Shown one piece after another: positions 11,104-21,727 of a stretch of 64,000 nucleotides of DNA. The notes below the pieces were generated by a model. It was not told the DNA's origin. It did not search any database and saw only the letters and a list, made by a program, of their open reading frames with translations. Where the stretch lies: the NCBI GenBank assembly GCA_021613335.1, contig JAJTWR010000145.1, positions 62,001 through 126,000 on the forward strand. Reading direction: 5' to 3'. This DNA comes from Whitmania pigra (taxonomy: Eukaryota > Annelida > Clitellata > Hirudinida > Haemopidae). The translations under genes were made by a program, and so were the position numbers. How positions within the stretch are numbered: the first letter of the stretch is position 1; every line of letters starts with the position of its first letter.

Positions 11104-12100
11104 AAGTCTTCTTACTCAGTAACTACAATTTTTCGACTGACGAAATGTGCATCAAAATGTTCGTTAAGATTTCTACTTTCCAAATATGTATACCTTATTA
11201 GCCGAAAAAGATGTGGAACAACATAAGTGCTTAAAATATCGCGAGACATCTTAAGCGGAAGTCCTTCCATTAATGGAATGTCTTGCAAGTCTTCTTACTC
11301 AGTAACTACAATTTTTCAACTGACGAAATGTGCATCAAAATGTTCGTTAAGATTTCTACTTTCCAAATATGTATACCTTATTAGCCGAAAAAGATGTGGA
11401 ACAACATAAGTGCTTAAAATATCGCGAGACATCTTAAGCGGAAGTCCTTCCATTAATGGAATGTCTTGCAAGTCTTCTTACTCAGTAACTACAATTTTTC
11501 GACTGACAAAATGTGCATCAAAATGTTCGTTAAGATTTCTACTTTCCAAATATGTATACCTTATTAGCCGAAAAAGATGTGGAACAACATAAGTGCTTAA
11601 AATATCGCGAGACATCTTAAGCGGAAGTCCTTCCATTAATGGAATGTCTTGCAAGTCTTCTTACTCAGTAACTACAATTTTTCGACTGATGAAATGTGCA
11701 TCAAAATGTTCGTTAAGATTTCTACTTTCCAAATATGTATACCTTATTAGCCGAAAAAGATGTGGAACAACATAAGTGCTTAAAATATCGCGAGACATCT
11801 TAAGCGGAAGTCCTTCCATTAATGGAATGTCTTGCAAGTCTTCTTACTCAGTAACTACAATTTTTCGACTGATGAAATGTGCATCAAAATGTTCGTTAAG
11901 ATTTCCACTTTCCAAATATGTATACCTTATTAGCCGAAAAAGATGTGGAACAACATAAGTGCTTAAAATATCGCGAGACATCTTAAGCGGAAGTCCTTCC
12001 AGTATTTAATTGCCGTACGAGTTCTTTTACTCAATAATCACGAAGTTTAGACTGATCAAATAAATGTGCATCAAAATGTTCCTTAAGATTTCAACTTTGT
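11104..12100 (+). repeat. 183-bp tandem repeat inside the TIR element
   Basis: The CTTCTTACTCAGTAACTAC block recurs at 11108, 11291, 11474, 11657 and 11840, exactly 183 bp apart, giving about 4.9 near-identical units to 12001. A diverged partial unit runs to about 12100. Because 183 is a multiple of three, every unit holds the same 60-codon open frame, but it begins at GTG after a TAA and has no ATG, so coding is unlikely. Confidence 0.95.
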
Positions 12101-12408
12101 TTTATAAACATATTCGCTTATGGATCTGCATAAATACCAAAACATCCCAATCCTCGAACGCTAGTATTTACATGCTTGCATTTTATCATGTCGAAAATGA
12201 ACTAAGCTTCCGATATTATGTCATTGATGAAATCCAATTTGGAAGCCACGGTCGTAAATAGACCATAAGCAATTAGATTCGTAGTTATCATAAAGAGTAA
12301 GTTCCTAAAGTAGCTTCCTTGCTTAGGCAGGCTTTCCGTCCTTTGAAGTATTTGATTTGCTAACTAATACTTGATCTTTGCCTTAAAATGATTACTCGTG
12401 AGATCTGA

Positions 12409-12890
12409 ATGCGCACAATGTCAACCTAATAGGAAGTTGAACCAACAGTTCAAAGAAAAGGGAATTTCAATGAAGAATTGTAGAGAGTGTGGTAGTCTTG
12501 TTATATATGTGGATATGAACGCAATAAAATGTAATTGATTATAACTATATTCCATGTTCAATCATAATTCTATTTCAGCATCAATTATACTACTCTGAAT
12601 TCATTCCACATTTTTTACGTGAAATGGATCGTGCAGAATTGGTAAATTCTGGAGCAAAAGCAAATAGATTTTATCATCCTAATTTCATGGCCAAATTTTG
12701 TAAGAACTTTGTGCCAACTCTGCCATTTTGGACAAACTTGATGCAGGGTTAGTATATTGAATGTTATACGACAACCACAAACGTAACTTAATATAATATT
12801 TAAGGAGACCTTGGGTGACATGGAACTGGTAAACCATACCAGAGTTTATCCGAAATATATAATCGCCACAGAAGTAGTTCCAATCAGGTT
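12409..12890 (+). other. upstream exons of the TIR-element gene (broken)
   Basis: About 12409-12534 encodes ECAQCQPNRK...NCRECGSL, a four-cysteine zinc-ribbon-like pattern ending in a stop. After TTTCAG, an exon at 12579-12747 reads HQLYYSEFIPHFLREMDRAE and continues to FVPTLPFWTNLMQG, with donor GTTAGT. The next likely exon (about 12807-12890) reads GDLG, then a TGA stop, then HGTGKPYQSLSEIYNRHRSS. This looks like transposase-type sequence, but I cannot name the family with confidence. The same TGA is in the copy at 28.6 kb, so the lesion predates their split, or my frame is wrong. Confidence 0.45.
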
Positions 12891-12986
12891 TTTGACTAGA
12901 ATGTTTCTAACTGAGTTATAACTTGTTAGTAATTATATATAATTATAATGAAGACCTACACAAAAGGCAATAGAACCTAAGGCCTC

Positions 12987-14889
12987 ATGGAAAAAAGCCA
13001 ATGGATCCTCAAGAATAACAGGAACTTGGTGATCCATTCAAGACTGGATGATTTTATAATAAATTACAGAGACTTAAACAGAGGGCTCCTTGATAGATTT
13101 TGTGAAACTTCAGGCCTGGAGCCCAGCACAGTAAAGCTAAGAAGTATTTTTCTTAATTCAATGATTATAACACATTTATGTTTATGACAGGCATGTGTAA
13201 AAGCCATTGGAAAAATTGCCAAAGAAGTTTGCAGAGGCAGAAAAAATAAGACCTCCAAATCCATTTATGTAAATGATATTATATCTCCAATGGATTTTGA
13301 ACTGGTAAGATTTATTCTTGAAATAATTTAGTGCATTATACATATTGATTATTGCATACAGTCTAAGACAGAGGATGATGATGACATTGTTATTGCTGAT
13401 GATGGTCCTGAACCTAAGAAGAAGGTGATATTTCTAGCAGTTACAGATAATTAATTTATAAAATAATCCCATCATTAATTTTGGTTTCAACAGAAAATGA
13501 ATCTCACCAGGCAAGAGACATTCTTGACAGAACTTAATGTGCAGGAAAAGGCAAGCATTTTTATTTACTAAAATTTAGCTTATGTAATGATACATGTGTT
13601 AGCGTGTCGGTGATGGTAATGATCATGATGTGGGGTGTTCGGAACCTAGTCCGCACTGCCAGGGAGCATTCTTGATATTGGTTCTATATATTCAGTAGCA
13701 GGATAATTGCATTGTTGGTTTGGTTACATAAGGCATTCAAAATGTCTAAATAAATATTTTAGTATGTATCACAATCATGTTGCATTTCTTCCTTGCCAAA
13801 TGTTTTTCAATTTTGTTATCAACTTCAGGACATGTTACAAAATGATGAGACAATCAAGATGAATGCAAAAGAAACAAATGTGAACCAAGTGATATTTTAA
13901 CATTTTAAAATTAAAAGTCATGGAAAGCAATCAGTTAATTTCCATGTTTCAGGCATCTGATATACAGCCAGTCACATATGGAGTTGTGCAGTTGGTGGCA
14001 AGTGGAAGAAGGGTAAGTGCTAAACTGCTGTAGTTTAAAATGAAAAACAGATGCAACTACAAACCAAAATATACTTTGTGAGAATGCTATTGCTAAACAA
14101 AATTTTTCTAGGCTTCAAGGACCAGCCCCAGAATGACCGACAAACCATTCATCGACAAGAAAAAATATCACCACATTCTGGCAAGCCGGAGAAAATGGTT
14201 CACCTCTGAGCATATCAACATGGCCATGTATTACATGGCCAACAAGTTTGAACACATTGACGGTTTTTTTGATTCTGAAATTATAAGTTGTGTAAGGCGC
14301 AATTCGTCCATTGAATACCCAACATCAAAATTTGTGCAGATAATCAATGTGAAAAAATCTCACTGGATTACAATAAGTAATTTAAGGTGCAGCGACAGCC
14401 ACATTGATGTGTATGACAGTATGAGAAGTTCATACCAAGACCGAGACAAATTTCTGATGTGGTATTTGGGACGCTCATTTTGCACTAAGTCTTTAACACT
14501 ATTACAACATGACGTTCAACAGCAATCAAATGCCTATGACTGTGGACCCTATGCAATTGCTTTTGCTTTAACACTATGTCTTGGTATAGATCCCAGCATG
14601 TGCAGTTACGATGAAGAAGGACTGAGAAGTGGTATCAGACAGATCTTCGCCAGTGAGGAACTTATCCCGTTACAGTCTGGTCACAGGAGATCAGGGTTGC
14701 CAAGGACAATTGATGTAGAAATTTATTGCATCTGTCAAGTGGCTTACCAGGGGGGATGGCACTGCGAACATGGTAGATTGTGATATGTGTGGGAGGTGGT
14801 ACCATGATGATTGTGTGCAAGCACCAAAGAGTTCGCTGAGGCAGACGTGGCATTGTCATGATTGTATTAGTAATAATATTATTTTATGA
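12987..14889 (+). CDS. multi-exon Ulp1/SENP-type cysteine protease with C-terminal PHD finger (frameshifted)
   Basis: Seven exons join in one frame, all at phase 0: 12987-13130, 13191-13304, 13362-13424, 13494-13550 (GC donor), 13829-13888, 13953-14012 and 14112 onward. Each has an AG acceptor and the others have GT donors. The last exon encodes a Ulp1 (C48) fold. Counting from the ATG at 14133, the catalytic set is His77 (SHWIT), Asp95 (VYDS), Gln131 and Cys137 (QSNAYDCGPY). C48 enzymes cleave SUMO-like conjugates. The frame then reaches EIYCICQ and stops at 14783. In the +1 frame a PHD-type finger continues (CDMCGRWYH...C...WHCHDC) to 14889. The break lies at a six-G run near 14750, consistent with one extra G. 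Start is uncertain: earlier exons (12409-12890) may belong to the same gene. It sits inside the TIR element and is absent from the short copy. Confidence 0.8.
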
Positions 14890-15969
14890 TGATTAATTCT
14901 ATTCTTGTGATAAATGTTTTTGTTGTCAGTGCTAATGCAGGTTTGCTCATCTCTCTGACTGCAATCCAAAAGTTTGCAATAAATATTTTGTTGTTGTTAA
15001 TGCCCAATGATTCAATTGATTTTTTTTCTAGAAACAACTTAGTAACCTGACATCTGAAGACTTTGAATTTTATGTTACTCACATATTTAAAAAGTTGTTA
15101 TGCAAACGACCCCAAACAATGATTCTCTCTTAAAGATTTCCTATTGGAAGGATTAATTAAAATGATTAGTCTACAACTTTATTTGCAACTTGACACTTGT
15201 CAAACTAATTTTACCAGTAACTGAATAATATTAAACAACTCTACTTCCTATCCAGGATAAAGTTCCTCACACTAATTAGGTGTCTCTGGACACGAGTTTT
15301 CAATGACCTTTTACAATCGTCGAGAAGGTTAGATAAGCGTTTAAAACCAGATATATATAATATTAACTGTATGATAACGTAAATTACAAATAATTTTTGC
15401 AGAAATCCATCTCAAGAGTCATGTGGAACAATATGATCTGGTCATCTCCAAGCTCTCTAAATTAACTGCGATTTTCATGAGATTTAACAATGACAATAAA
15501 TAGTTTACATGTTGCCATCACAATTGTATTCGTCACGATACACAATAAAAGTTTATAAATTTTCTCGAGATTATTTGTAGAGTTCGAGTTGCGTGGTTTT
15601 TCCGGACCGTGTTTATTTTGAAAGTTTGGTTTATTAGAAAGTAGCGATGATTCTGGGTGTGCAATAATGTTATAAATATTTAGACTTACGTATTTCTACA
15701 CAAATAAATTATTATTTACATAAATTTAAATACTGAAGCTTAATGTTTTATTTCTGTACTTTTATTTATGTTTTTTCAAATAATTTAAAAAAACAAAGTC
15801 TTCTGTTGATTGAGATATGAACATTTTTAAAAAGCATTTGTAACGTAGTTTCCAAATATTATAATTTGAATCTTCGCATTAAGAAATAAATGTGAGTGTC
15901 TGCTAACTTCAGCCACGTTAGAGACTAGGCTTTTACCATTATATAAGTGTCTGCTGGCGGAAGACAAGT

Positions 15970-16245
15970 GATCTTGCCTATAATGAATTAGAAAATAAAT
16001 TTTAGAAAACAAACAAATATTATTTTATTTGAAAAATTAAAAATATAAATAATAAAAAATTATAAATATTCGAAAACTCATGTAATTCACTTCACCAGCC
16101 CCTTATTACTGGTTCCTTGGCCAAATTTATCGTGAATATCTCCTGTGAAGAAATAGAAATCTTTGGGCTTCCTCTATAACCATATTGCACTGGGGGATCA
16201 ACCTGGGTAAATCCGGCCCAGTTAGTGATGCAAATAACTAACTAA
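15970..16245. other. spacer between TIR element and non-LTR element
   Basis: AT-rich, no ORF of note. The 5' limit of the following retrotransposon is not marked by a recognisable promoter and is presumably a 5' truncation. Confidence 0.4.
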
Positions 16246-16390
16246 ATAACTAAATGCAAAAAAGGATAGGTTATCATTTCTACACATCAATTGTCGTAGT
16301 TTATTAAGCAAGGTACACGATATTGAACTTCTTGTTAAATTATGTGGTGCAAATATAATTGCACTCACAGAGACTTGGCTGAATGCTAAT

Positions 16391-16653
16391 TGTTGTGGTG
16401 AGGAACCAATGAGAGTGGAGCGCGCCATGAACACAATGGAACATGTTCTATAAATAGCCTTGAGCTATCGCTCACTCTCTCTCTCTCATTCCGTCCTAAT
16501 CATCTAGTTATGAAATGGACGTTAATAAATAACCAACCAACCAACCAGCTCACTCTCTCTCTCTCATGTAGTGACCGTATGTAGTTGTTGTTTACTTGTG
16601 AATAAACCGTTACGTTAAACCTTGCCTTTCTTCGGGATCTCAGAGATATAACA
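16391..16653 (+). repeat. 5' LTR (263 bp, with a 78-bp insertion)
   Basis: Matches the 3' LTR except for an extra 78 bp (16490-16567). The extra segment carries CCAACCAACCAACCAG and ends in a second GCTCACTCTCTCTCTCTCAT block, so it may be an insertion that duplicated this CT-rich block. A TATAAATA box lies at about 16449. AATAAA occurs within GTGAATAAACCG near 16600. Confidence 0.9.
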
Positions 16654-16667
16654 TTTTGGCGACGAGG

Positions 16668-17926
16668 ATGGGATCCGAAGATAAATTCGTTTCTATGATG
16701 ACGATGTTCATGGAAGAAAATCTACGACGAGACGAAGAAAGCAAGAAACGAGACGAAGAAAACAAGAAACGCGACGAACTTTTGTTGCAACTGTTGGAGA
16801 AGGTCAATCTTCACTCGACTACACATCGTCAAGGCGAAGAACTGATCACGGAAATGATCAGTAAGACTCAGACCTTCAACTACGATCCTGAACATGGAGG
16901 CACGTTCACAAAATGGATCGAACGTTTCGAAGATGCAGTTGCAACTCACGGTTCACGATTGTCGGAGGAGGAGAGAGCGAGGGTGCTTGTGATGAAACTG
17001 GATACAGAAGTGTACAACCTGTTCCGGGACCACATTCGACCAAGGTCAACAAAGGATCTGAAGTATGATGAGGTCAAGGCAATCTTGGAGACGTTGTTGG
17101 AGACAAAGATAGTATCTTCAGACGCAGATATGACGCACTCCGGGTTACGCTTGAGGACATGAACTTCAGAGCATACACCACGAAGGTCAACAGAATGTGC
17201 GAGCTGGCACTGGTAGATGAATTGACAAAAGAGCAATTTAAATGCCTGATTTACATTTCTGGGATGAAGATGCAAGCACACGCCGACTTCCGAACAAGGT
17301 TGCTGCAAAAGTTGGAGCTGCAACCAAACTGCACACTGGAGGACTTGAACAATGAATGCGAACACATTCTGACTCTGAGAAAAGATGCAAGTGCCATCGG
17401 AGAAGCCCCAAGTGCTGTGCAGGTGGTCCAGAGAAACAGCAGAAGGAAGCCTCGACCAGAGTTCCGTAGCAAAGAACCCGGCCGACCTTCAACTGTAAGG
17501 AGATGTTTCATCTGTGACGAGACAACTCATCTGGCAAAGAGTTGTCCCAAGAAATTGAGAGTAAAGAAGATCGATGACAACCAAAAAAGGGGGAAGAGAA
17601 AATTTGCCAAGATCGATTTTGGAGACATCAAGATTGATATGCAGCTTGACTCGGGTGCAGATGTAACCATCATCAACACGGACACATGGAAGAAGATTGG
17701 AGCTCCAGATCTGGACAAGTCTTCAGTGTCACTGTCAGCTGCAAATGGCACCCCGATTGAGGTACTTGGTTGTTTCGATGTGCAATTCCGCTGCCAAGGG
17801 TTCACTGGCCATGGTCGCTGCTTCGTGGCTAAGGACGTGGACCAGCTTTTGGGAATTGAGTGGCTGGACCAGTTGCCACCATTTGCGAAGGCCTTCAACG
17901 CCATCTGTTGTCAAGTGGAACAGTGA
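16668..17926 (+). pseudogene. gag-protease of the LTR element (one frameshift)
   Basis: Starts at ATG 16668, just after the primer-binding site. A charged coiled N-terminus (repeated RRDEE/KKRDEE) leads into a retrotransposon gag domain. Near 17115 the frame shifts by one base; the second frame continues gag (RAYTTKVNRMCELA), then a CCHC zinc knuckle (CFICDETTHLAKSC, about 17507-17548) for RNA binding, then an aspartic protease with LDSGADVTIIN (Asp codon 17648-17650). It ends at a stop soon after GIEWLDQLPPF, where RT would normally begin. Confidence 0.85.
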
Positions 17927-17956
17927 ACAGTTGAAGTAGGAGGTCTGTCCCAAGAA

Positions 17957-18601
17957 TTGTCCAACAGACACCCAGAGGTCTTCAAGGAGGAACTGGGCCG
18001 ATGCTCCATGAAGAAGGCAGAACGTTTTGTGGACACCTTCAAGAGGACTTTTCAGAAGTTGAGAGGGGAGGGAGCCACAGTAGAAAACTGCATTGGACGA
18101 CAGTTGAGGACTCCGGTAAGTGACCTACATTTGCAGAGTCATCTACAACAGGAAGCGATGAAAGGCAAAGCACGGCAGACGCGCAAGGTACATCGCAGGG
18201 AGTTTGCCGAAGGGGACACAGTGTACTTGAGGCTGTATGAAGATCCACGAGGTCGATGGGCCCCAGGAGTGGTCATCAGAAGACTTGGAACGGTACTCAT
18301 TGATGTCCGATGCAACAGCAAGATTGTCAAACGACATGCGAATCAGCTGAGACCTCGGACAGTGGATGACGCCTTCAACGTCATGATGGATACCTTTAAC
18401 CTGCCTCTACTGCCCCTCAGCCAACCGGAAGGTAACAACATGAGTGCTACAGAGCCCAGCACGACAGAAGTTCTTATCAAAGCAGACCAGGCCCCACGAC
18501 CAAAGAGGAGACGCCGACCGCCGAAGAGATTGGAGATGGACGCGTCCAAGAAGAAGTACGAACTTATTAGGGGGGGAGGTGTTGTGGTGAGGAACCAATG
18601 A
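17957..18601 (+). pseudogene. integrase C-terminal remnant of the LTR element
   Basis: Reads FKRTFQKLRGEG, then QGRQTR-like basic text, FAEGDTVYLR, WAPGVVIRRLG and KRHANQLRPRT, the small beta-barrel C-terminal domain of Gypsy integrases. It begins with a remnant of the region before RT (HPEVFKEELG) fused directly to integrase, showing that the RT-RNaseH-integrase core was lost in one deletion near 18003. The frame ends 22 bases into the 3' LTR. Confidence 0.8.
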
Positions 18602-18764
18602 GAGTGGAGCGCGCCATGAACACAATGGAACATGTTCTATAAATAGCCTTGAGCTATCGCTCACTCTCTCTCTCTCATGTAGTGACCGTATGTAGTTGTT
18701 GTTTACTTGTGAATAAACCGTTACGTTAAACCTTGCCTTTCTTCGGGATCTCAGAGATATAACA
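18580..18764 (+). repeat. 3' LTR (185 bp)
   Basis: Same ends and text as the 5' LTR, lacking its 78-bp insertion. TATAAATA box at about 18638. Near-identity apart from the indel suggests recent integration. Confidence 0.9.
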
Positions 18765-21525
18765 CTAATACTGAAGATTGTGTCACTATAAAAGATTATA
18801 AATTTATTTCTAAAACTGGAATGTTTAACAGAGGTGGGGGAGTTGGTTTTTTGCTTTCAGAAGATATTTCATTTCAGGTTATTGACCCAATTTCTATAAA
18901 CATTTCTGTTACCTCGTTTGAGTTTCTATTACTAAAATTCCACAGCGTAAATTTTCAGATATTTTTGTTGGTGTTGTTTACCGACACCCTGATAGTAATT
19001 TACATTTATTTAACATTGAGTTTTTTAATTTGTTGAATTATTTTAAAAATAGACAAATTTTTTTACTTGGTGACTATAACATTGATTTTTTGACTGCTTC
19101 TCTATATCAATCATCATCACAATTTTATAATAACATTGCTTCTTGCTCTTTAATTCCAGTATTTACAAAACCCACAAGAATTACTCCTCACTCTCAAACT
19201 GTAATTGACAATATTTTCACAAATTTTCCTCTCTATAACTGTACATCTAAAATCCTTGTTGATGACATCTCTGATCATTTCCCTATATTTCTTCAAGTTC
19301 CCCTTAAATTTTACCCTAACAGTCCTAAACCTAAACACTTTAGGCTTAATAACCAAAAATGCAAAGATAAATTTATTAGTTTACTTAATTTGTGTGATTG
19401 GTCAGATGTGTACAAATATGTTGAAGAAAATAATCCATGTTTAGCTTACACCAATTTCTTGTCCTTATTCTCTGATCTATATAACAAGTCATTTCCTTTA
19501 GTGTCTCAATTTGGAACCACAAAAAATTGTAAGCAACCGTGGATGACTTCTGCACTTCTCAAATCTTGTCAAAGAAAGAATAAACTTTATAGATATTTTA
19601 TTCAATACCCTTCTGAGCAAAGTAAGGAAGCTTTTGTTAAATATAGAAATACTTTCAAGAAAGTTAAATTTCATGCCAAAAAGACATACTACAACAAACT
19701 ATTTTCAGAATATAAATCTAATATGCACAAAACCTGGAGCCTAATAAGATCTTTAATTGGATACCAAAATCCGTCAATGGATATTTCTTTGCTTTTTGAT
19801 GATAATGGTAAACTACTAACATCTCAGGATGTTGCAAACAAATTTAACCAATACTTTTCCAGTATTGGTGAGTCGATTGCAAGCAACATTCCTACTTACT
19901 CAAATAATAGCTTTGAAACATACCTTACTCAACCAAGTGTACAATCCATGAGCTTCCTTCCAACAAATCCTTTGGAGATAATAAAACTTTCTCATACACT
20001 CAAAATATCACATAGCTGTGGTATTGATGATATTGATCCACATATTGTACATGAATTCATACCTTTAATCGCAGACCCTCTATCGTCAATATTTAATTGT
20101 TCCTTTTGCACTGGTCTAGTCCCTCTAGAATTAAAATTTGCTAAAGTCATTCCGATACATAAATCTGGAGATTATAGCCAATTCAATAATTATAGACCAA
20201 TTTCCATCTTACCGTATTTTTCCAAACTCATTGAAAAAATTGTTCATAACAGGTTATATGAATATTTTGACAAATTTAATCTTTTTAACACTTCACAATT
20301 TGGCTTTAGGAAGAATCATTCTACCTATATGCCTCTTTTATTACTTCAGTCTGATATTTCTAATGCTGTAGATTCTGGAGAAGCTTTCATTGCCTGTTTT
20401 CTTGATCTGAAGAAGGCCTTTGATTCTGTGAATCACCAAATTTTATTTTTTAAACTTGAATATTATGGTGTTAGAGGCATAGTGTTAAACTGGTTCGTTG
20501 ATTATTTAGCTAGTAGAAAGCAAAGGGTTGTTTGTAATAACACAAACTCTGAAGATCTCATTGTAAACTATGGCGTACCTCAAGGATCTATTTTAGGTCC
20601 ACTTCTTTTTCTTGTGTATATGAATGATTTCAATTGTACATCCAATTTGTTTAAGGCATTATTGTATGCTGATGACATCGCTGTTTATACTTCCGGTGAC
20701 AACATCAATAACCTTATTCAATATTTAAATAAGGAACTTCATAACATCAATAACTGGATTATTGCTAATCGACTTACACTTAACATAGCCAAATCAAATT
20801 TCATTATATTTCATTCTCCAAAAAAGGCCATACTTTGTGACTCTCCTCCTTCCATAAATAATATTGATCTTGTGAGAGTCACTAGCTTTCGTTATCTTGG
20901 TGTTATACTTGATGAACATCTATCCTGGCATGCACACATAAAATATATACAGGGTCGAATAGCGAGGAATATTGGTATCATTGCCAGAATCCGTCCTTTC
21001 GTAAATACCAAGACAGCATTATTATTATATTTTTCTCTTATTTATCCATATCTCACTTACTGTAATGTTGTATGGGCATCTACTTATCACACTCGTTTAA
21101 ACCAACTACATATTCTACAAAAGCGTATCATCCGTATAATATTCTCACTGCCAATTTCATCTCATACAGATTTGACTTTTATGAATAACAATTTATTAAC
21201 TCTTCAACAAATACATAGTCTTCAAACTGCTCTATTTATGTTCTCTTATAATAAGAATGCCCTTCCAGATAAATTTGTAGGTCTTATGCCTGAAAGTGTC
21301 AACTACACTAAACCTTCACACTCCCTCCGTCATACCCATGAATATAGTCCATCTTTTGCCAAAACCACCCTCAAGCTCTTTTCAATAACATGTTACGGAC
21401 CTAGACTATACAACACCATTCCTTCATCTATCAAAAATCATACACAGACTGGACCATTCATGCTATTATATTTATTATTTAAATTGTCCTACAAATTGTA
21501 CTTAGTTTGTGGTATTCTTGATTAA
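18765..21525 (+). pseudogene. APE endonuclease-reverse transcriptase ORF (3' portion; 5' piece at 16246-16390)
   Basis: The 16246-16390 piece reads LSFLHINCRSLLSKVHDIE through TETWLN. After the LTR insertion the same frame continues from 18770 through MFNRGGGVGFLL, then shifts by one base near 18936 in an A run. From there the frame is open to 21525: VVYRHPDSN and LLGDYNIDF (endonuclease), then the RT with PIHKSGD, NYRPISILP, FLDLKKAFDSV, GVPQGSILGPLLF and YADD at 20665-20676, then the connection/C-terminal region (HLSWHAHI, YCNVVWA). From the ATG at 19030 there are 831 residues with no stop. Only the LTR insertion, one frameshift and 5' truncation disable it. Confidence 0.9.
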
Positions 21526-21727
21526 CTGTTTATTTGACGGGTTTATTATTCGTTTTCTTAATTAACTGATATTTCAGGGTCAGCTTGCTAGCGGAAGCCT
21601 GTGTTTCCTTAAAGTTGATCCATGAGTTCTTTATTAATCCGTACATTGGTGTCTCTTTTGTTTGATTTGTTTTGTTCATTTTGATGATTAATAAAATTGC
21701 TCAAAAAAAAAAAAAAAAAAAAAAAAC

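Larger units (their letters stand above)
10888..15969 (+). mobile_element. 5.1-kb TIR DNA transposon carrying an Ulp1/PHD gene
   Basis: The left end starts ACTTGTCTTCCGCCAGCAG and the right end is its inverse complement. Similarity extends inward roughly 150-180 bp as imperfect inverted repeats that share TTAGCAGACACT-like and GGAAACTACGTT-like blocks. GATCT directly abuts both ends (10883-10887, 15970-15974). The inverted copy at 27690-29747 has the same ends and an 8-bp duplication. The interior holds a 183-bp satellite (11104-12001) and a spliced gene ending in Ulp1 and PHD domains (12987-14889). Eight-base duplications occur in hAT, P and Kyakuja-Dileera-Zisupton (KDZ) elements. Some KDZ or related elements carry Ulp1, so that group is a guess. 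No intact transposase was identified. Confidence 0.85.
16391..18764 (+). mobile_element. Gypsy-type LTR retrotransposon, internally deleted
   Basis: Two LTRs beginning TGTTGTGG and ending ATATAACA flank gag, protease and integrase C-terminal sequence. CTAAT is duplicated on both sides (16386-16390, 18765-18769), a standard 5-bp integrase footprint. TGGCGACGAGG (from 16657) follows the 5' LTR as a primer-binding-site candidate, and a purine run (18571-18579) precedes the 3' LTR. RT, RNase H and the integrase core are missing, so it is non-autonomous. Gypsy assignment rests on the gag-protease-integrase remnants. Confidence 0.95.
16246..21727 (+). mobile_element. CR1/Jockey-group non-LTR retrotransposon, 5'-truncated and split by an LTR element
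   Basis: The element starts within its APE-type endonuclease, is interrupted by the LTR element at 16391-18764, and resumes without loss. AATAAA at 21690-21695 is followed by 24 A residues at 21703-21726, marking its 3' end. Removal of the insertion rejoins LTETWLNAN to TEDCVTIKDY, a typical APE endonuclease motif. The near-intact RT suggests a fairly young copy. Poly(A) tail and RT motifs fit the Jockey/CR1/Crack/Daphne group; the exact clade is not resolved. Confidence 0.9.

Noticed and set aside
11227..11958. Four consecutive identical 60-codon ORFs that could suggest a repeated small-protein gene
   Set aside because: They start at GTG immediately after TAA, have no ATG, and are simply the 183-bp satellite whose length is a multiple of three.
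16656..16667. Gag start at 16656
   Set aside because: That codon is TTG overlapping the primer-binding site; the first ATG at 16668 is the more likely start.
18821..19036. Separate 71-codon ORF
   Set aside because: It is the frame-shifted endonuclease part of the interrupted non-LTR element, not a gene of its own.
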